A stretch of 64,000 nt of DNA from Streptomyces aquilus (GTDB taxonomy: Bacteria > Actinomycetota > Actinomycetes > Streptomycetales > Streptomycetaceae), in contig NZ_CP034463.1 in assembly GCF_003955715.1 (NCBI RefSeq), positions 5,084,001 to 5,148,000 on the forward strand. Direction: 5' to 3'. Shown in pieces: positions 40,232-48,957 of this stretch. Position numbers and translations under genes: made by a program. Positions within the stretch are counted from its first letter, which is position 1, and each line of letters starts with the position of its first letter. The notes under the pieces are model-generated. The model ran no database searches. It was not told where the DNA came from and saw only the letters and a program-made list of their open reading frames with translations.

Positions 40232-41158
40232 ATGACCAGCGACGACACCGTGCGGCCCGGCAGCACTCGCTCCATCCAGACCTGCTCGGCACTCTCCCCG
40301 GACCAGACGGACGCCGTTCTCGCGCTCCTCGCGGCGGCCGCCCGCAGCGACGGCCAGCAAGCCGTCTCGGAACAGGGCCGGTTGCAACTGCGCGGGGGCG
40401 CCCGCGAGGGGGTGGCCCATCTGCTGCTGACCGTGGACGACGAACTCGTCGGCTACGCCCAGCTGGAGGACACCGACCCCGTGGAGGCCCCGGCCGCCGA
40501 GCTGGTCGTCCACCCCGCGCACCGCGGTCGCGGCCACGGCCGGGCCCTCGGCTCCGCGCTCCTCGCCGCCTCCGGCAAACGGCTGCGGGTGTGGGCCCAC
40601 GGCGGTCACGCCGCCGCCCGCCATCTCGCCCAGGTCCTCGGCCTGACCCTGTTCCGTGAGCTACGGCAGATGCGGCGGCCGTTGACCGACCTCGACCTGC
40701 CCGACCCGGTCCTGCCGGACGGTGTGACGGTACGGTCCTTCGTCCCCGGCACCGACGACGCCGCCTGGCTCGCCGTGAACGCCGCCGCGTTCGCCCACCA
40801 TCCCGAGCAGGGCTCCCTCGTCCAGCGTGACCTCGACGACCGGATGGCCGAGCCCTGGTTCGACCCCGCCGGCTTCTTCCTCGCCTTCCGCGGCGACGAA
40901 CTCGTCGGCTTCCACTGGACCAAGGTCCATGCGGCGGAGGGGCTGGGCGAGGTGTACGTCCTCGGTGTGAAGCCGGGCGTCCAGGGCGGAGGGCTCGGCA
41001 AGTCCCTCACGACCATCGGCCTGCGGCACCTCGCCGAGCAGGGCCTGCCGACCGCGATGCTCTATGTCGACGCGGACAACAAGGCGGCGGTGTCGGTGTA
41101 CGAGCGGCTGGGGTTCGTGACGCATGAGACGGACCTGATGTACCGCACGGAGACGTGA
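40232..41158 (+). CDS. mshD: Mycothiol synthase
   Basis: 308 residues with two GNAT domains, as in MshD, which acetylates Cys-GlcN-Ins in the last step of mycothiol synthesis. The N-terminal domain shows AELVVHPAHRGRGHGRALGS. The C-terminal catalytic domain shows EVYVLGVKPGVQGGGLGKSL, the acetyl-CoA loop, and LYVDADNKAAVSVYERLGF. The ATG at 40232 gives MTSDDTV. It is divergent from the nucleotidase gene across 182 bases. Confidence 0.92.
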   Translation: MTSDDTVRPGSTRSIQTCSALSPDQTDAVLALLAAAARSDGQQAVSEQGRLQLRGGAREGVAHLLLTVDDELVGYAQLEDTDPVEAPAAELVVHPAHRGRGHGRALGSALLAASGKRLRVWAHGGHAAARHLAQVLGLTLFRELRQMRRPLTDLDLPDPVLPDGVTVRSFVPGTDDAAWLAVNAAAFAHHPEQGSLVQRDLDDRMAEPWFDPAGFFLAFRGDELVGFHWTKVHAAEGLGEVYVLGVKPGVQGGGLGKSLTTIGLRHLAEQGLPTAMLYVDADNKAAVSVYERLGFVTHETDLMYRTET

Positions 41159-41266
41159 TGTGACACCGGGGGCCTCGGGGTCCGGGGGCTCGGGGACTCA
41201 AGGCCGGGGCTCAGGCCGGACGCTGAAGCCCAGGAACTCAAGGCCAGGCCGCTCAAACCCGGCCGC

Positions 41267-41911
41267 TCAGGCCCTGCTCGGCTTCAAGGCCACCCGGCGT
41301 CTCAACGGCTCCGGCCCGCACGCCGCCCACACCAGCACCGCGCCGGCCAGGACCATCCCCCACCGGTCATGTGCCTGCGCCCACCTCGGGTCCTGCGGCC
41401 CCACGAACAGCGCCCACCGCCCCGGCCACAGCAGCAGCCCCAGCACGGCCGTCGTCAGCACCGCGCCGGCCACCGCCTGCCCCGGCTCCGCCGCCTGAGT
41501 GAAGCGGACCGCTGCCGCCGACGCCGCGAGCGCCAGCGTGAACGCCGTGCCCGCCTCCAGGGTCACGTCGCCCACGGGCGGACGTATCCCGTCCGGCACG
41601 AGCAGCACCGCCGCCGTCCACCACGCCGCGGTGACCGGCGCGACGAGCGCCACCCGCAGGGCGTGGCGGGCAGGCCGGCGGGTCGGCACCGGGGTCGTGG
41701 TGTGCCGGGCCGGGTCGTCCAGCACGAACGCCAGGCCCAGGGTGAAGGCGAGGATTGCGGCGCGCAGCAGGTTCAGCGCCAGCGGTTCGTCTGCCGTGTC
41801 CGACAGTCGCGCCATGGAGACGATCAGCAGCCCCACGGCACCGGCGGCTCCGAGCGCCCGCCAGGGCAGGGTCCGCAGGACGGGCACCAACAACGCTCCG
41901 ATCAGCTCCAC
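41267..41911 (-). CDS. Polytopic membrane protein, last gene of the sigma/ABC operon
   Basis: 214 residues with five to six hydrophobic helices and no catalytic motif. A charged loop (DDPARHTTTPVPTRRPARH) separates two helical halves. It lies 46 bases downstream of the ABC permease gene on the same strand and probably serves as an accessory permease. Codon use matches its neighbours. The 108 bases between its stop and mshD hold only GC-rich sequence with no clear hairpin. Confidence 0.7.
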   Translation of the reverse strand: MELIGALLVPVLRTLPWRALGAAGAVGLLIVSMARLSDTADEPLALNLLRAAILAFTLGLAFVLDDPARHTTTPVPTRRPARHALRVALVAPVTAAWWTAAVLLVPDGIRPPVGDVTLEAGTAFTLALAASAAAVRFTQAAEPGQAVAGAVLTTAVLGLLLWPGRWALFVGPQDPRWAQAHDRWGMVLAGAVLVWAACGPEPLRRRVALKPSRA

Positions 41912-41957
41912 TTGCCCACCCCCAGCGCCAACAGAGCCAGCGACATCGGCCCGCCCC

Positions 41958-43478
41958 TCAGTCGCACTTGTCCGCCCCCACCTTCGTCTTGACCCCCAGC
42001 AGCTCCGCCACCCGAGCCGTCGTCACCTTCGGGGACACCAGCTCGGCCCAGTTCTGCTTCACCTTCGCCGCCACCTCGTCCCGCGGCTGCTCCAGCAGCG
42101 TGCGGACGACCGTCGTCTGACCGGCCGTCATCGACAGCGGGTTCGTCTGGGACAGGACGATCGCCGAGCCGCTCACGCTGTCGTCGAGGCGGACGTTCTT
42201 GAGGCTGCCGATCGGGTCGGACTGGCCGGCCAGGGCCAGCCACATGACGGTGACCATGCGGCCGTCGCACAGCTCACCGGCCGTCTTCTCGTCGCCGGTG
42301 ACCAGCACCCCCGCGACGGCGGCCGAGAACTCCGGAACGCGGTTGCCGCCCCAGGCGGTGCCCACTGTCACCTGGTACGGAGTCGTCGCGGGGTCGAGGG
42401 CGGAGTCCCCGTCGAGGCCGTAGCGCGCGTCGAGCCGCTGTCGGACGAGGAGGCTCTGGTCGTGGGCGGTGCCGCCGGCGAGGGACTGGACCTCGGCCAC
42501 GGTCCGTGCCCAGTCCGCGGTCCGGCCCCGCCACTCGGGGAAGGCGCAGTAGCGCGACCCGTCCCGCTCCACGCACGTCTGCACCTGCTCGGGGTGGAGC
42601 GTGGCCCGCTCCCGCGCCGCCGTCACCTCGGAGGACACGCCCTGGCCCTGCGCGACCGCGCCAAGGACCGTCAGCGCCAGCGCTCCGACGAACCCGGCCT
42701 GCACGGACCGCGCGCGCAGCCCGCCGCCGAACAGCACCGCGAGCAGCGCCACCGTCAGACCGAGCGCGGCGAGATAGAGCGCGTGCCAGGCGGCGGGGCG
42801 GCCGATCAGGTCGGAGGGCAGGGTGTTGCTGCTGGCGACGCCTATGACCGGGGTCAGCCAGCGCGTCCAGCCCTCGTCGACGCCGGCGCCGGTGCTGAGC
42901 AGGAAGAGGAACAGGAAGAAGACCACGACCAGCGGTGCCGTGAAGGCCGTTCTGATCACGCGGGCGATCAGCACCCCGGTCGCCCCGAACGCCAGCACCG
43001 TCAGCGGCCCGACCAGCAGCTCGCCCGGCGAACCGTGTCCGAGCGCGCCCGGCTTGAGCGCCTGCCAGCCGAACTGTCCGGCCACGCACACCGCGGTGAG
43101 CAGGGCGGCGGGGACCACGGAGAGCAGATGTGCGGCCGTCCGGTGTGCCCTGCTCATCACCAGCACGGTGAAGTGCCGTTCGGTGTCGCGGCGGAGGGAT
43201 CTCAGTACGGCCTGGTTCACGGCCAGCAGTACCGCGAGGCCGACGAGGAGCGGGCCTCCCTGGGTGGCGCGGTCGGCGTCCTGGAGGGCCGGGTAGCCGT
43301 CCGCGTAGTCCTGGGCGCGCCAGACGGTCCAGGCCGCGTAGACGAGGAAGCCGAGGAGCACCGGGATGGTCGTGAGGAGCCTGCGCGCCTCGAAGCGGGC
43401 CAGGGCGAACACGGCCGCCCAGGAGTTCCGCGATGGCGTCTGTGTGGCGGTCGGGGCCGCCTCCATGACCGCGCTCAT
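41958..43478 (-). CDS. ABC transporter permease (ABC-2-like) with long extracytoplasmic domain
   Basis: 506 residues: an N-terminal cytoplasmic tail, six membrane helices (about 35-285) and then a ~190-residue outer domain with QTCVERDGSRYCAF, a probable disulfide loop. The ATG at 43478 overlaps the stop of the ATPase gene (ATGA). With the ATPase and the zinc-finger membrane protein it forms an exporter controlled by the sigma factor gene that heads the operon. Substrate unknown; antimicrobial or envelope-stress export is the usual role. Confidence 0.82.
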   Translation of the reverse strand: MSAVMEAAPTATQTPSRNSWAAVFALARFEARRLLTTIPVLLGFLVYAAWTVWRAQDYADGYPALQDADRATQGGPLLVGLAVLLAVNQAVLRSLRRDTERHFTVLVMSRAHRTAAHLLSVVPAALLTAVCVAGQFGWQALKPGALGHGSPGELLVGPLTVLAFGATGVLIARVIRTAFTAPLVVVFFLFLFLLSTGAGVDEGWTRWLTPVIGVASSNTLPSDLIGRPAAWHALYLAALGLTVALLAVLFGGGLRARSVQAGFVGALALTVLGAVAQGQGVSSEVTAARERATLHPEQVQTCVERDGSRYCAFPEWRGRTADWARTVAEVQSLAGGTAHDQSLLVRQRLDARYGLDGDSALDPATTPYQVTVGTAWGGNRVPEFSAAVAGVLVTGDEKTAGELCDGRMVTVMWLALAGQSDPIGSLKNVRLDDSVSGSAIVLSQTNPLSMTAGQTTVVRTLLEQPRDEVAAKVKQNWAELVSPKVTTARVAELLGVKTKVGADKCD

Positions 43479-44338
43479 GCCGCCGCCACCTCCACGCCCG
43501 CGTCGTCCAGAGTGAGGAGGTAGCCGTCCTCCAGGGTGGGGTCGGTGAGGTCCGCGCCGGCGGGCGGGTGGCCCACGTTGCGGAAGGAGCCGGTGCCGGT
43601 GCGCCAGCCCGCCTTCGCGCCCGGGTCGCGGTCCGTGCTGTTCCACACGCGCCCCGCGGCCACCGCGGTCAGCTCGGCCGGGGTGCCGTCGAAGCGGATC
43701 CGGCCGCCGGCCATCACCACGACCCGGTGGCAGAGCATCGCCACGTCCTCGGTCTGGTGGGTGGACAGGAGCACGGTCCGGCCCTCGCCCGCCCGGGCGA
43801 TCAACTCCCGGAAGCGCATGCGCTGTTCGGGGTCCAGGCCGACCGTCGGCTCGTCGAGGACGAGGAAGCCAGGGTCGCCGACGAGCGCCGCCGCCAGCGC
43901 CACCCGCTGCCGCATGCCGCCGGACAGCTTCTTGATGCGCTTGCCGCGGACGTCGCCCAGGTCGACCTCGTCCAGCACGCGCCGCACTTCGCGATGGCGG
44001 GCGCCGCGGTCGGTGAGCTCCTTCAGGATCGCCACGTAGTCGACGAACTCGAAGGCCGTGAAGTCCGGGTGGAAGCCGGGGGTCTGCGGCAGATAGCCGA
44101 GCCGGCGCCGCACCTCCTGCCGGCCGCGCGCGGTGCCCGGGTCGTTCCCGAGGACCGTGAAGGCGCCGCGGTCGGCGGGGACGGCCGTGGCCAGCACCCG
44201 CAACAGGGTGGTCTTTCCCGCCCCGTTGGGGCCGAGCAGCCCGGTGACGCCTCGGGTCAGCCGCAGCGACACATCGTCGAGGGCGCGGGTGCCGCCGTAA
44301 TGGAGGCTGAGCCCCTCGGCGGAGACGGTGGGTGTCAT
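43475..44338 (-). CDS. ABC transporter ATP-binding protein
   Basis: 287 residues. Walker A is LLGPNGAGKTTLLRVL, the signature is KKLSGGMRQRVALAAAL, Walker B is LVLDEPTVGLDPEQ, and the switch His is in STHQTEDVA. It belongs to the ABC-2/bacitracin-export-type ATPases. The C-terminal ~60 residues extend beyond the core. Both ends overlap the neighbouring genes by four bases (ATGA). Confidence 0.93.
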   Translation of the reverse strand: MTPTVSAEGLSLHYGGTRALDDVSLRLTRGVTGLLGPNGAGKTTLLRVLATAVPADRGAFTVLGNDPGTARGRQEVRRRLGYLPQTPGFHPDFTAFEFVDYVAILKELTDRGARHREVRRVLDEVDLGDVRGKRIKKLSGGMRQRVALAAALVGDPGFLVLDEPTVGLDPEQRMRFRELIARAGEGRTVLLSTHQTEDVAMLCHRVVVMAGGRIRFDGTPAELTAVAAGRVWNSTDRDPGAKAGWRTGTGSFRNVGHPPAGADLTDPTLEDGYLLTLDDAGVEVAAA

Positions 44339-45153
44339 ACGGCACTCCTGTGGAAGACGTCGAAACGGTCACGTACGAGGAAGAGCAGGCCGACCGCGAG
44401 GGCGGCGACCGCCGCGGCGGCGCCCTGGCCGGCCGCGGTGAACGGCACGAGCGGGCCGTCCCCGGCCCGGTCGGTGGCGACGAGCAGGGCGACCCACGCG
44501 CCGCCGACCAGCGACGGCGCGAGCACCGGCCCCAGCCGCGGGGTGAGCGCGAGTCCGGTCGCGGTCAGGGCCAGCGCTGGCAGCAGCCAGGCCAGCGCCC
44601 GCAGGCCGTACGAGGGCAGCGCGAGGGTCGCCAGGCCGTTGAGACCCAGGCCCGCGGCGAGCACCGCCACCGTGCGGATCATCAGCAGCCGGAAGCCGTG
44701 CACCGGGCTGACGACCGCCATCTCGTACGTCGGGTCCAGCGCGGGGCCGTACGAGAGCGCGACTCCGGCGAGCGGGAGCAGCGGTGCGAGGGCGAGGAAG
44801 AGGGTCGGCGAGTCCGCCGTGTAGACCACGCCCACGGTCGTCATCAGCAGGAACACCACCGCCGCGAGCCATGAGCGGCGCAGTACGGGTGTCGCCGTGA
44901 GCAGCCGGGCGACATGGTCGGCGACGCCGAGCCGCACGAGGAGCCCCTCCAGCAACCCCCTGCGGGGTACGTCGAGTTCGGCGTCGAGCCGCTCCCAGCC
45001 GGCGTCGAGGGCCACCGGGTCGCTCACCGAGGCGAGTGTCTCCCGGCAGTCCGCGCAGGCCATCAGATGGGTGTCGGCGGACCAGAGCATGGGCGGCGCC
45101 AACTCGCCCCGGGCGTAGGCCCGCAGGTCCTGTTCGTCCACATGCCATGTCAT
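44335..45153 (-). CDS. Zinc-finger (zf-HC2) anti-sigma-like polytopic membrane protein
   Basis: 272 residues. The N-terminus carries the anti-sigma zinc motif His-x3-Cys-x2-Cys (HLMACADC, about 29-36). The rest contains about six membrane helices (105-265). This fusion of a ZAS-like domain to a transporter-like membrane part suggests a sensor that holds the co-encoded ECF sigma factor at the membrane until an envelope signal appears. Start and stop overlap the flanking genes by four bases. Confidence 0.82.
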   Translation of the reverse strand: MTWHVDEQDLRAYARGELAPPMLWSADTHLMACADCRETLASVSDPVALDAGWERLDAELDVPRRGLLEGLLVRLGVADHVARLLTATPVLRRSWLAAVVFLLMTTVGVVYTADSPTLFLALAPLLPLAGVALSYGPALDPTYEMAVVSPVHGFRLLMIRTVAVLAAGLGLNGLATLALPSYGLRALAWLLPALALTATGLALTPRLGPVLAPSLVGGAWVALLVATDRAGDGPLVPFTAAGQGAAAAVAALAVGLLFLVRDRFDVFHRSAV

Positions 45154-45689
45154 GCCAGCGCCTCCCGCAGTTGCTTGCGGGCGCGCGAGGCCCGCGTCTT
45201 GACCGTCCCCGGCGGAATCCCCAGGACGACGGCGGCTTCACGGGTGGTCAGTCCGTCGATGACCGTCGCCTGGAGGACCGCGCGGAGTTCGGGTGAGAGC
45301 CGGACCAGGGCGCCCGCGAGGTCTCCGTGCTCCACCCCCGCGAGCACGCGTTCCTCCGCGGACGCCTCGTCCCGGTGCCGCAGCCTGGCCAGTGCCTGCC
45401 GCAGCCGCCCCCGCGCCCCGTCACCGCGCAGCGCGTCGACCAGCCGCCGCGAGCCGATCCGCCACAGCCACCCGGCCACGTCGCCGTCCTCCCTATAGCG
45501 GGCCTTGCCGCGCCAGATCGCGAGGAACGTCTCTTGCACGACGTCGTCGACTATCCCGGCGTCGGCGCACCGGCCCCGCAGTCGCGCGGTCAGCCAGGGC
45601 GCGAACCGCCGGTACAGCTCCTCGAAGGCGCGCCGGTCCCCGTCTGCCGCGGCCCGCAGCAGCTCGCCGTCGCTTCTCGTCTCGCTCAC
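45150..45689 (-). CDS. ECF-type RNA polymerase sigma factor
   Basis: 179 residues. Region 2 (about 15-85) shows AFEELYRRFAPWLTARLRG and DDVVQETFLAIWRG. Region 4 (about 125-175) shows LSPELRAVLQATVIDGLTTREAA and the HTH PGTVKTRASRARKQL. It heads the coupled operon sigma - zf-HC2 membrane protein - ATPase - permease, each junction an ATGA overlap, then the small membrane protein. It is divergent from the YtrA-type GntR gene across 133 bases. Confidence 0.92.
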   Translation of the reverse strand: MSETRSDGELLRAAADGDRRAFEELYRRFAPWLTARLRGRCADAGIVDDVVQETFLAIWRGKARYREDGDVAGWLWRIGSRRLVDALRGDGARGRLRQALARLRHRDEASAEERVLAGVEHGDLAGALVRLSPELRAVLQATVIDGLTTREAAVVLGIPPGTVKTRASRARKQLREALA

Positions 45690-45780
45690 ACCCCCTCATC
45701 GCACGAGCCCCGCCGATCGGTTCACGAAACGGCGACCGATTTTCCGACGGGGCTCCGCTTGACTTTGCCACCCCCCTTCC

Positions 45781-45816
45781 ACCACCCTTTCACTACTCAA
45801 TTAGTGAAAGGGTGGT
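45781..45816. promoter_or_regulatory. Perfect 15-bp inverted-repeat operator of the YtrA-type GntR gene
   Basis: ACCACCCTTTCACTA and TAGTGAAAGGGTGGT are exact reverse complements separated by CTCAAT. The right arm contains the AAAGGGTGG that would serve as Shine-Dalgarno, six bases before the GTG at 45823. A repressor bound here would block initiation and the promoter of the downstream ABC operon. Confidence 0.85.
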
Positions 45817-45822
45817 TCACGG

Positions 45823-46251
45823 GTGCTCGAGTACCGCATCGACCGGCACTCCGGGGTCGCCACATACGTCCAGATCGTCCAGCAGACCAAGCAGGCCCTC
45901 CGACTGGGCCACCTGGAGCCGGGCGACAAGCTGCCCACGGCTCGCGAGGTAGTGGAGGCCACCGCCATCAACCCCAACACCGTTCTCAAGGCCTATCGCG
46001 AGCTGGAGCGCGAGGGACTGGTCGAGGCCCGCCGCGGACTCGGCACCTTCGTGCGCCGCGGTCTCGGCGCCGCCCCGGCCGACTCGCCGCTCCACGCCGA
46101 GCTGGACGGCTGGACGGCCAAGGCCCGCGTGGCCGGCCTGGACCGGGACGACGTGGCCGCCCTCTTCACCGCCGTACTCGACAAGCACTTCCCGACGCAG
46201 TTCCCCGCACAGACCGCCGCGCCCCAGCACAGCCAGGGAGACCCTTCATGA
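45823..46251 (+). CDS. YtrA-type GntR-family repressor
   Basis: 142 residues, the short YtrA subgroup: a winged HTH (about 12-75) with KLPTAREVVEATAINPNTVLKA and LGTFVRRG, followed by a short helical dimerisation tail. YtrA repressors control adjacent ABC transporters that answer cell-wall antibiotics. The start is GTG 45823; the stop overlaps the ATPase ATG (ATGA, 46248-46251). Confidence 0.9.
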   Translation: MLEYRIDRHSGVATYVQIVQQTKQALRLGHLEPGDKLPTAREVVEATAINPNTVLKAYRELEREGLVEARRGLGTFVRRGLGAAPADSPLHAELDGWTAKARVAGLDRDDVAALFTAVLDKHFPTQFPAQTAAPQHSQGDPS

Positions 46252-47156
46252 CCGACACCGCCCTTGAGGCAGCCGCGCTGGGCAAGCGTTTCGGGCGGCT
46301 GCGGCGGAGCGCCGGATGGGCCCTGCGGGACTGCTCCTTCGCGCTGCCCGCCGGACGCGTGTGCGCCGTCGTCGGCCCCAACGGCGCGGGCAAGTCCACC
46401 CTGCTGGCCCTCGCCGCGGGCCTGCTGGCCCCGACCGAGGGCACGCTCACCGTGCTCGGGGCGCCCGCCGGCCAGGCCCGCGCGCGGGTGGGCTTCGTCG
46501 CACAGGACAAGCCGCTCTACCCCCAGCTCACCGTCGCCGAGACGCTCCGCATGGGCGGCGACCTCAACCCCGGCCACTGGGACGCGCGCGCCGCCGAGCG
46601 GATCGCGGCCGACGGCGACCTCGACCCGAAGGCCCGTATCCGCTCCCTGTCCGGCGGTCAGCGCACCCGGGTCGCGCTCGCCCTCGCCCTCGGCAAGCGG
46701 CCCGAACTGCTACTCCTGGACGAGCCGATGGCCGACCTCGACCCGCTGGCCCGGCACGAGCTGATGGGCGTCCTGATGTCCCAGGCGGCCCAGCACGGCA
46801 CCACGATCGCCATGTCCTCGCACGTCGTGGCGGAGCTGGAGGACTCGTGCGACCACCTGCTGCTGATCGGCGGCGGACGGGTCCGGCTCGCCGGGGAGAT
46901 CGACGAGATCCTGGAGACGCACGCGCGTGTGTCGGCCGCCGCCGACACCGACCTCGCCCCGCACACCGTCGTCGAGTCCCGCACCACGGGCCGCCGGCTC
47001 ACCGCCCTGATCCGCCCGGCCGCCCCGCTCCCCGCCGACTGGCGCACCGGCACGCCGTCCCTGGAGGAGCTGGTCCTGTCCTACCTGCGCAACCCCGAGG
47101 CGAAGGCGACGGCGACGGCCACCCCGGCGAAGTCCCCCGAGGAGTCCGTCGCATGA
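46248..47156 (+). CDS. ABC transporter ATP-binding protein of the YtrA-type operon
   Basis: 302 residues. Walker A is VVGPNGAGKSTLLALA, the signature is IRSLSGGQRTRVALALAL, Walker B is LLLDEPMADLDPLAR, and the switch His is in MSSHVVAELE. The LAPTEGTLTVLGAP and VGFVAQDKPLYPQL segments follow ABC-2 ATPases. It is the only ATPase for three permease genes that follow, each overlapping by four bases. Confidence 0.93.
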   Translation: MTDTALEAAALGKRFGRLRRSAGWALRDCSFALPAGRVCAVVGPNGAGKSTLLALAAGLLAPTEGTLTVLGAPAGQARARVGFVAQDKPLYPQLTVAETLRMGGDLNPGHWDARAAERIAADGDLDPKARIRSLSGGQRTRVALALALGKRPELLLLDEPMADLDPLARHELMGVLMSQAAQHGTTIAMSSHVVAELEDSCDHLLLIGGGRVRLAGEIDEILETHARVSAAADTDLAPHTVVESRTTGRRLTALIRPAAPLPADWRTGTPSLEELVLSYLRNPEAKATATATPAKSPEESVA

Positions 47157-48148
47157 CCACCCTCACCCCGCCGGCCGCGGGCACCCCGCACCTCACCCGC
47201 TGGCTGATCCGCCTGCACCGCCCGGCCCTGCTGTTCTGGACGGCCGTGGTCGTCACCGTCTCCGGCGTCCTGCTGTGGCTGGGCGGTCCGCTCGCCGACG
47301 CGTCCGCGGCGGCCTGGCGGGCCTACAACGCCTGCCGGACGGCGACCTGCGCATACGACCAGGCCGCGATCCTCCACTACAAGGACGTCTACACGTACAC
47401 GACCTATGCCGTCCTCGCCGCGCCCTTCCTGGTCGCCGCCTGGGCCGGCGCCGCCCTCACCGGCCGCGAGGTGGAGACCGGCACCGCGCGGCTGGCGTGG
47501 ACGCAGAGCACCTCCCCGCTGCGCTGGTTCGCCTCCCGGCTGGCGCTCCCGGCGGCCGTGGTCACCGCGGGGACCGGCCTGCTGGTCCTGCTGCACCACC
47601 TGGCGTGGTCGGCGGGCAAGGGCCGCATCGACAGCCTCAAGAGCTGGTACGACCTGCCGACCTTCTACGCCAACGGCCCGGTCGTCGTCGCCCTGGCCCT
47701 GGCCGGTCTGGTCGCGGGCGCCCTCGCGGGCCTGCTCCGGCGCGGTTCCCTGCCGGCCCTGGTCGCGGGCCTGGGCTTCACCGGCCTGCTCTGGTACGGC
47801 GTCCAGCTGGCCATACCCCACCTGTGGACCACGTCCACCGCCGTGGTCGGCCTGCGCCGCTTCGCCCCGGCCGGCGGCGGCCTCGGCGTCGACGAGGGCA
47901 TCGTGACCGCCACCGGCGCCCACGTCTCCAACCCGACCTGCGCCAACTCCGAGAACGTCGAATGCCTCGCGTTCTACGACAAGTTCGACGCCGTCGGCTG
48001 GTACCGCGACTACCACCCCGCCTCCCACTACTGGCCCCTCCAGCTCACCGCGACCGCCCTGGTCCTCGCCCTCACCGCCCTGCTGACCCTGCTGGCCTTC
48101 CGGCTGCTGCACCGGGAGACCGGCCTCCGCAAAGGCAGGTCCGCATGA
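47153..48148 (+). CDS. ABC permease 1 of a paralogous trio
   Basis: 331 residues with about six membrane helices. Family marks shared by the trio are ALTGREVETGTARLAWTQST after helix 2 and YHPASHYWPLQLTAT before the last helix. Two extracytoplasmic Cys pairs are present: NACRTATCAYD after helix 1 and NPTCANSENVECLAF before the last helix. The ATG overlaps the ATPase stop (47153-47156). Confidence 0.85.
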   Translation: MTTLTPPAAGTPHLTRWLIRLHRPALLFWTAVVVTVSGVLLWLGGPLADASAAAWRAYNACRTATCAYDQAAILHYKDVYTYTTYAVLAAPFLVAAWAGAALTGREVETGTARLAWTQSTSPLRWFASRLALPAAVVTAGTGLLVLLHHLAWSAGKGRIDSLKSWYDLPTFYANGPVVVALALAGLVAGALAGLLRRGSLPALVAGLGFTGLLWYGVQLAIPHLWTTSTAVVGLRRFAPAGGGLGVDEGIVTATGAHVSNPTCANSENVECLAFYDKFDAVGWYRDYHPASHYWPLQLTATALVLALTALLTLLAFRLLHRETGLRKGRSA

Positions 48149-48957
48149 GCGCCTTCCCGGCACAGCTCGCCACGGTGCTGCGCCTGCACCGCGCGGCCCT
48201 GATCGTGTGGACGGTCTTCGTCGCCGGCTGCGTGGGCTACCTGGTGTGGCTGACGGAGGTCACCGCCGACGCGCTCCACGACCCGCGCGGCCTGGACCAG
48301 CTGGAGTACAGCAGCCCGATGGGCTGGGTCAGCACGTTCATGTACTACGGCTTCTGGGCCGTCGCCGCCTGGTCGGCCGCCGCGCTCGTCGGCCGCGAAC
48401 TGGAGTCCGGCACCGCCCGGTTGGCGTGGACGCAGGGCGTCACCCCGGCCCGCTGGCTGGCCGCGAAGCTCACCGCGCCGGCCCTGGTCCTGATCGCCGG
48501 CGGCGTGGTGTTCGTCCCCGTCTACCGCTGGGCCTGGTCGGCGCACCGCGCCCTGATGGGCGACGACTGGACGTTCGCCGACGTCTTCGCCGCCCGCGGC
48601 CCGCTCGTGGTGGCGTACGGCCTGTGCGCGCTGGCCGTGGGAACGCTCACCGCGCTCGCCGTACGCCGCACGCTGCCCGCGGCCGCCCTCGCGGTCGCCG
48701 TGATGATCGTGCTCAACCGGTACGTCGAGAAGCACCGCGAGGACTACTGGCCCCCGGCCACCGGCACCCCGCACGGCGCGCCGGTCATGCAGGTCGACTC
48801 GGCCTCGTACCATCCGCAGTCCCACTACTGGCCCCTGCACCTGGTCGAGACCGCCATCGTCCTCGGCGTCACAGCCCTGGCCACCACCGCCGCGTTCCTG
48901 CTCCTAGCCCGCCGCACCGTCCCCGCCCGCACGCCCCGCCAGGAGTCCTCCGCATGA
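48145..48957 (+). CDS. ABC permease 2 of a paralogous trio
   Basis: 270 residues with about six membrane helices: ALVGRELESGTARLAWTQGV and YHPQSHYWPLHLVET match the trio's two signatures. The loop after helix 1 is shorter, and the extracytoplasmic Cys pairs of permeases 1 and 3 are absent. It overlaps permease 1 at 48145-48148 (ATGA) and permease 3 at 48954-48957. Confidence 0.85.
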   Translation: MSAFPAQLATVLRLHRAALIVWTVFVAGCVGYLVWLTEVTADALHDPRGLDQLEYSSPMGWVSTFMYYGFWAVAAWSAAALVGRELESGTARLAWTQGVTPARWLAAKLTAPALVLIAGGVVFVPVYRWAWSAHRALMGDDWTFADVFAARGPLVVAYGLCALAVGTLTALAVRRTLPAAALAVAVMIVLNRYVEKHREDYWPPATGTPHGAPVMQVDSASYHPQSHYWPLHLVETAIVLGVTALATTAAFLLLARRTVPARTPRQESSA

